Source: an uncultured Treponema sp.
GTDB lineage: Bacteria; Spirochaetota; Spirochaetia; Treponematales; Treponemataceae
Length of the DNA: 9,773 bases
Direction: 5' to 3'
Assembly (NCBI GenBank): GCA_937877535.1
Contig: CALFJF010000075.1
Span: 1 to 9,773, forward strand
Shown: positions 6,134 to 9,773 of the stretch, one piece after another
Numbering within the stretch: the stretch's first letter is position 1
How the letters are laid out: each line of letters opens with the position of its first letter
Program-made: the position numbers and the translations under genes
The notes under the pieces: model-generated
Databases searched by the model: none
What the model was told of the DNA's origin: nothing
The model's input: the letters and a program-made list of their open reading frames with translations, nothing else

Positions 6134-7567
6134 ATGAAAAAGAAAAATGATTCAAATTTCCACAAATATATAAAAAAGAGATTTTTTAGAACGAGTTCGT
6201 TTGTGTCTGGAATTGTGCTCGCTTTTTGCGATTCATTTTTGATTTGGCTTTCGATAGGAGTGGCTTTTTTTATAATCAATTTGATAAATCGTCATTGGAT
6301 TAATTTTCGTTCGTTTTCCACATACGGAATTTACATTCCGATTATGCTTGCGGTTTTTTACGCTGCAGGATTGTATCCAGGTTTTGTGCTTCCGCCTGAA
6401 GACGAGGTGAAAAAATTTTCGATTTGTTCGTTTTTTAGTTTGGCAGGCATCGCGCTTTCGATTACCGTTGAAGAGGCGGACGAAAAATGGCCGATTGTGG
6501 TGGCTTTGCTTTTGGCAACTCCATTTGCAGGTTTTTTTCTTCCTTTTGGCAGAGAGGTGATTCGGCTCATTCTTGGAAAAATGAAGTGGTGGGGAGTTCC
6601 CGCCGTCATTTACGTTTCGGGGCATTCTGGCGACACGGTGATTCAGCGGCTTTTGAAGCGACCCGATTTTGGCTACAAACCCGCGCTAATCATTGATAGC
6701 AAAGCCGATTCAGTTGGAGATTTTAGCGGAATCCCTGTCTATCCTCCTTCCAAAGAGATTTTTTATGAGATAAAACTGTGCAAGATAAAAGTCGCGATTC
6801 TCTGCGATTACGACAAAGATATAACGGATATAAACTCGTATTATCGATACACGGTGCAAGTTCCGCGGAACACCGACACAAACACAATTAGCGCGGACGT
6901 TCGCGATTTTGGTGGAATCCTTGCGTTTGCGTCAACCCATAATCTCACGCGAATAAGTCAACGTATACTCAAACGCTTAACCGATTTGTTTCTTCTTTTG
7001 TTGAGTGCGCCTGTTACGATTCCGTTAGTGCTTTTTGTGGCAATTCTCATAAAAATATCGAGTCCAGGACCCGTTTTTTATGGGCACAAAAGAATCGGAA
7101 AAAACGGCACAGAATTCAAATGTTGGAAATTCCGTTCAATGGTTATAGACGCTGACAAAATGCTTGAAAAAATCTTTTTGGAGCATCCTGAAATGCGGGA
7201 GGAGTGGGAGCGAGACCGAAAATTCACGAACGACCCGCGTGTAACAAAAATCGGAAAAATCCTTAGAAAAACGAGCATTGACGAAATTCCGCAATTTTTT
7301 AACGTTCTTACGGGAGAAATGAGTTTTATAGGACCTCGCCCCGTTACAGAGCCTGAACTTGTGCGGTACGGCTCAAAACGCGATTTTATTCTTTCGGTGC
7401 AGCCTGGACTTAGCGGAATGTGGCAAATTTCGGGGCGAAGCGACACGGGATACGAAGAGCGAATCACGCTCGATTCTTATTACATTCAAAATTGGTCGGT
7501 TTGGCTTGATTTGTGGATAATAATCAAAACATTTTACGTTGTTTTTAAGGGAAAAGGTGCGTACTGA
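6134..7567 (+). CDS. wbaP: WbaP-type undecaprenyl-phosphate sugar-1-phosphate transferase
   Basis: This integral inner-membrane enzyme starts glycan assembly by moving a hexose-1-phosphate from a UDP-sugar to undecaprenyl phosphate. The 477 residues follow the long WbaP plan: hydrophobic segments in the first 145 residues with the hallmark AGLYPGFVLPPEDEV (78-92), a central Rossmann-like domain (about 153-265), and a C-terminal catalytic domain. That domain has a basic KR (280-281), a proline-broken re-entrant helix (284-309), SPGPVFYGHKRIGKNG (310-325), KFRSM (332-336), the Asp-Glu pair D383-E384 (TSIDEIPQ), GPRP (400-403), PGLSGMWQISGRSD (424-437) and a C-terminal amphipathic stretch. WbaP enzymes typically use UDP-galactose and close relatives UDP-glucose; which one is used here is open. 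The ribosome site is weak (GGA, seven bases before ATG). Its TGA overlaps the next ATG by one base. As the initiating enzyme it makes the two upstream transferases a coherent pathway. Confidence 0.9.
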   Translation: MKKKNDSNFHKYIKKRFFRTSSFVSGIVLAFCDSFLIWLSIGVAFFIINLINRHWINFRSFSTYGIYIPIMLAVFYAAGLYPGFVLPPEDEVKKFSICSFFSLAGIALSITVEEADEKWPIVVALLLATPFAGFFLPFGREVIRLILGKMKWWGVPAVIYVSGHSGDTVIQRLLKRPDFGYKPALIIDSKADSVGDFSGIPVYPPSKEIFYEIKLCKIKVAILCDYDKDITDINSYYRYTVQVPRNTDTNTISADVRDFGGILAFASTHNLTRISQRILKRLTDLFLLLLSAPVTIPLVLFVAILIKISSPGPVFYGHKRIGKNGTEFKCWKFRSMVIDADKMLEKIFLEHPEMREEWERDRKFTNDPRVTKIGKILRKTSIDEIPQFFNVLTGEMSFIGPRPVTEPELVRYGSKRDFILSVQPGLSGMWQISGRSDTGYEERITLDSYYIQNWSVWLDLWIIIKTFYVVFKGKGAY

Positions 7568-9186
7568 TGGATTTGAGGCGATGGTTTTTCATTTTTGCGG
7601 TGTCCTTTCCCGCGATTCTTTTTTCAGAGCGATACAAAATCGAAGGCGTTGACTACGAACTCGAAAAAACTCGTCAATACGCCGTGGAGCAAGCGGTCAA
7701 AATCGACACAAAGCGCGTTTTTGAATCTTCGGAGGAGTTCGTGTCTTACATTGAAGATTTGAAGCAAAAATTCTCGAACGAGCGCGTTTTTGATTCTTCG
7801 GACGTTTCGTGGAGCGAAGAAAATCAAAATGAAAATCCTCAAAACGAAGGCGACGAATCCTCGGAAGTCGAAGAAAGCGAAGAGAGCGGAGAAGAAAAAG
7901 AAGAAATCACGCTCGTTCGGCTTCGCATTGTTGCCAAGGATTCAAAGCATCTTTTGATTGTTCCGTATCCAAAGTTTGGTTCGAGCGACGGTTTCAATTT
8001 CAAGATAAAAATGAAAGACATGAACTTTTTGGGAACGATGAGTCCGCTTACCGCCGACATTGATTTTTCCGTGGAACCAGACGATGACGACGATGACAAA
8101 GACAATTTTGTATTTGGCATCAATTTTGATTACGATTATCCGTTTGCGTTGGGACCGTTTGATAGTTCGTGGAACAACAATTTTGGAATTAGTTGGACGA
8201 TTGGCGAGGAAGTGCCTGAATACGCTTTTTCCACAGGTTTTACGTTTTCGCTTCCGTTTGACAATTTTTCGCTCGTTTTTGACATTGCGCAAAGTCTTAC
8301 GCGAAATACCGAATACGACGAATACGGCGACACAATTTACGCAACAAGCGACGCGAGTTTTTCAATTCCTGTAACGGTTGCTCGCATTGATAACTGGGCG
8401 GACGTTACTTGGACACCTTCTGTGGGGATTTCTGTCAATTACGACACGGACGGAATTAGTCGCGAAAACGATGACCTTTCTAGTCCCACGTTGACTTTTG
8501 GACACGCGCTTTCTACGGGAAGATACGATTGGATTGGCAATTTCCGTGAAGGAATCGAACTTTCGATGGGACAGAGCGTTGGCTACAATTTCCAGCGTGA
8601 AAATTACATTCCGCGCGTTGAAGCGCAAATCAGTGCGTTCAAAGCGTTCAAATATGCGGGCATCGCTTCTCGTTTGTATACGTTTGCCATGATGAATTCC
8701 AACGAGAACATCGGTTCAATGCTTCGAGGAATCAGAAAAAATCAAAAATACGCTGACATCAACAAAAAGGCTCTGTCCACGAACGCCGCGATTGTTTTTA
8801 GCCTTGATGTACCGATTCATATCGTTTCAACGGATTGGGAAGGCTGGATTTGCTCGATTTTTGGCGAAGAATCGTGGATGGCTCACCATTTTAGTTGGAT
8901 GCGGCTGTTTGATTTTGAGTTGCAACTTTCTCCGTTCGGAGACCTCGCGCTCACGCACAACGAGGCGACTGGAAAAAGTTTTGCCATAAAAGACGGCTGG
9001 TACGCTGGCGGAATCGAAGTTCTCGTGTATCCCAAAAAATGGCGAAGCCTTGTTGTTCGTGGCTCGCTTGGAATTGACGCGGGAAGAAAAATCGTAAACA
9101 AAGTTGTTTCAAAACTTTTTGATGACAGTTGGCGACATCTTGGCTCTGCTTATGAAATCTACATTGGAGTCGGTTTGCAATATTAG
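7567..9186 (+). CDS. Outer-membrane beta-barrel protein with POTRA-like N-terminus (Omp85-like candidate)
   Basis: The 539-residue protein is probably an outer-membrane barrel with one periplasmic domain. A signal peptide is seen at 1-20 (LRRW, a hydrophobic core, then AILFS before ERYK) with no lipobox Cys. Residues 21-83 plus 113-135 fit a POTRA-like pattern: a strand (YKIEGVDYEL), helices (SSEEFVSYIEDLKQKF), then VFDSSDVSW and ITLVRLRIVAKDS. An acidic Ser/Glu/Asn-rich insert (84-113) splits this domain. VPYPKFGSSDGFNFKIKMKDMNFLGTMSP (part of 132-160) resembles the entry strands of Omp85-type barrels, with the D-x-NFLGT signature. The rest alternates polar and nonpolar residues with many aromatics, and the last strand YEIYIGVGLQY ends in an aromatic residue, as expected for BAM recognition. 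No VRGF motif is seen where Omp85 proteins have it. The ATG overlaps the preceding stop (TGATG), with AAGGTG seven bases upstream, indicating translational coupling. I do not recognise the exact family. Confidence 0.75.
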   Translation: MDLRRWFFIFAVSFPAILFSERYKIEGVDYELEKTRQYAVEQAVKIDTKRVFESSEEFVSYIEDLKQKFSNERVFDSSDVSWSEENQNENPQNEGDESSEVEESEESGEEKEEITLVRLRIVAKDSKHLLIVPYPKFGSSDGFNFKIKMKDMNFLGTMSPLTADIDFSVEPDDDDDDKDNFVFGINFDYDYPFALGPFDSSWNNNFGISWTIGEEVPEYAFSTGFTFSLPFDNFSLVFDIAQSLTRNTEYDEYGDTIYATSDASFSIPVTVARIDNWADVTWTPSVGISVNYDTDGISRENDDLSSPTLTFGHALSTGRYDWIGNFREGIELSMGQSVGYNFQRENYIPRVEAQISAFKAFKYAGIASRLYTFAMMNSNENIGSMLRGIRKNQKYADINKKALSTNAAIVFSLDVPIHIVSTDWEGWICSIFGEESWMAHHFSWMRLFDFELQLSPFGDLALTHNEATGKSFAIKDGWYAGGIEVLVYPKKWRSLVVRGSLGIDAGRKIVNKVVSKLFDDSWRHLGSAYEIYIGVGLQY

Positions 9187-9268
9187 GCACATATTTTTTT
9201 GTCTTTCAATTTTTTTCAATTCATTTTAATCTATCATTCTTTATTTTGAAAAACAAGGAGCAATTTTT
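9187..9268 (+). other. A/T-rich leader of the flavin reductase gene
   Basis: This 82-base gap is very T-rich and holds no hairpin that could end the glycan operon. TTTCAATT occurs twice (9204-9211 and 9214-9221), ten bases apart, which places both copies on one face of the helix. TATCAT (9232-9237) is a possible -10 but lacks a good -35. The Shine-Dalgarno AAGGAG (9255-9260) lies eight bases before the ATG. Whether the downstream gene has its own promoter is not settled. Confidence 0.35.
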
Positions 9269-9773
9269 ATGGAATTTGATTCAAAACATGCAGTGATTGT
9301 GCCGGAGGGTGTTTTTATTATTGGAACTTACGACGAGAACGGAGTTCCGAACGCAATGAATGCGGCGTGGGGAATCCAGTCGGATTATGAGGAAATTTCG
9401 CTTTTCCTCGCCAAGCACAAGACTACAGAAAATTTGAAGAAAACGGGCGCGTTTACGGTAGCCTTTGCCACGAGGAACACGGTCGAGATTTCGGATTATT
9501 TCGGCGTTGAGTCGGGCGCGAATGTGAACAAAATCGAAAAGGCGGGCGTTCATGTGCATAAGAGCGCGAAAGTGAATGCCCCGATTATCGAAGAATACCC
9601 GCTCGTGCTTGAATGCGAGGTCACGGAGTGGGATGAAGAGCGCGAAATGCTCAGAGGAAAAATCGTGTCGCAGCAGGCGGACGAGTCGATTCTCACCGAC
9701 GGCAAGGTTGACTTGGGAAAACTCCAGCCGATTATGTACGACGCTTCCTTCCATGTGTACCGCGTGATTGGCG
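9269..9773 (+). CDS. Flavin reductase-like FMN-binding protein, 3'-truncated
   Basis: The reading frame starts at the ATG after AAGGAG (9255-9260) and stays open to the window end, giving 168 visible codons; the family is usually about 180-200 residues, so only the C-terminal end is missing. Members of this flavoredoxin/DIM6-type family bind FMN on a split barrel, usually as dimers, and pass electrons from NAD(P)H or act as flavin electron carriers. Visible family features are PNAMNAAWGIQ (27-37), the FMN-contacting KHKTTENLKKTGAFTVAF (49-66), PIIEEYPLVLECEV (105-118), RGKIVSQQAD (129-138), and LQPIMYDASFHVYRVIG (152-168). It is cytoplasmic, with no signal or membrane segment. Base composition returns to that of the ATPase genes, unlike the glycan genes before it. 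No functional link to its neighbours is visible, and its electron partner is unknown. Confidence 0.88.
   Translation, partial: MEFDSKHAVIVPEGVFIIGTYDENGVPNAMNAAWGIQSDYEEISLFLAKHKTTENLKKTGAFTVAFATRNTVEISDYFGVESGANVNKIEKAGVHVHKSAKVNAPIIEEYPLVLECEVTEWDEEREMLRGKIVSQQADESILTDGKVDLGKLQPIMYDASFHVYRVIG

Noticed and set aside
6016..6279. Minus-strand 87-residue frame covering the gap before the WbaP-type gene
   Set aside because: Most of it is the antisense of flanking genes and A-runs read as Phe/Ile; nothing in it looks like a real membrane protein.
9061..9079. VVRGSLG in the outer-membrane protein (residues 496-502) as the Omp85 VRGF motif
   Set aside because: The motif in Omp85 proteins lies farther from the C-terminus in a large inward loop and has an aromatic after VRG; here it looks like an ordinary barrel strand.
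9281..9754. Minus-strand 157-residue open frame opposite the flavin reductase
   Set aside because: It is antisense to a clear plus-strand family member, has no recognisable domain, and is explained by the codon bias of that gene.

Overview
The window looks like chromosomal DNA from a Treponema-like spirochaete. The reasons are a bacterial V/A-type ATPase operon ending in I-K order, a two-membrane (outer-membrane barrel) cell plan, sigma70-like promoters and protein sequences of spirochaete character. No rRNA or other taxonomic marker is present, so the genus is an inference.

Layout, all on the + strand. (1) Positions 1-2228: the end of a V-type ATPase operon. Subunit I is cut by the left edge and open to the first base. 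It is followed by a REP-like intercistronic hairpin, the proteolipid subunit K and a strong UUCG-loop terminator. (2) Positions 2243-3763: a single gene with a near-consensus promoter, encoding a PurF-type phosphoribosyltransferase. Its PRPP loop and Fe-S cysteines are kept, but the glutaminase nucleophile Cys is Gly and the other glutamine-site residues are lost. (3) Positions 3772-9186: a probable four-gene surface-glycan operon. It has two GT4 glycosyltransferases, a WbaP-type polyprenyl-phosphate sugar-1-phosphate transferase, and an outer-membrane barrel protein with a POTRA-like periplasmic domain, whose start codon overlaps the transferase stop. (4) Positions 9269-9773: a flavin reductase-like FMN protein running off the right edge.

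How they work together. I and K form the membrane ion path of the rotary ATPase; K carries the residues of the Enterococcus hirae Na+ site. In the glycan operon, the WbaP-type enzyme would load the first sugar phosphate on undecaprenyl phosphate and the two GT4 enzymes would extend it. The coupled outer-membrane protein may serve the same surface pathway, but that rests only on gene order. No flippase, polymerase or export gene lies in the window. The two glycosyltransferase genes and the WbaP-type gene are visibly more A/T-rich than the ATPase and purF genes.

The best leads are the glutaminase-dead PurF homologue and the POTRA-barrel protein coupled to glycan initiation. No CRISPR array, tRNA, rRNA, insertion sequence or prophage was seen, and no gene-free stretch exceeds 100 bases.
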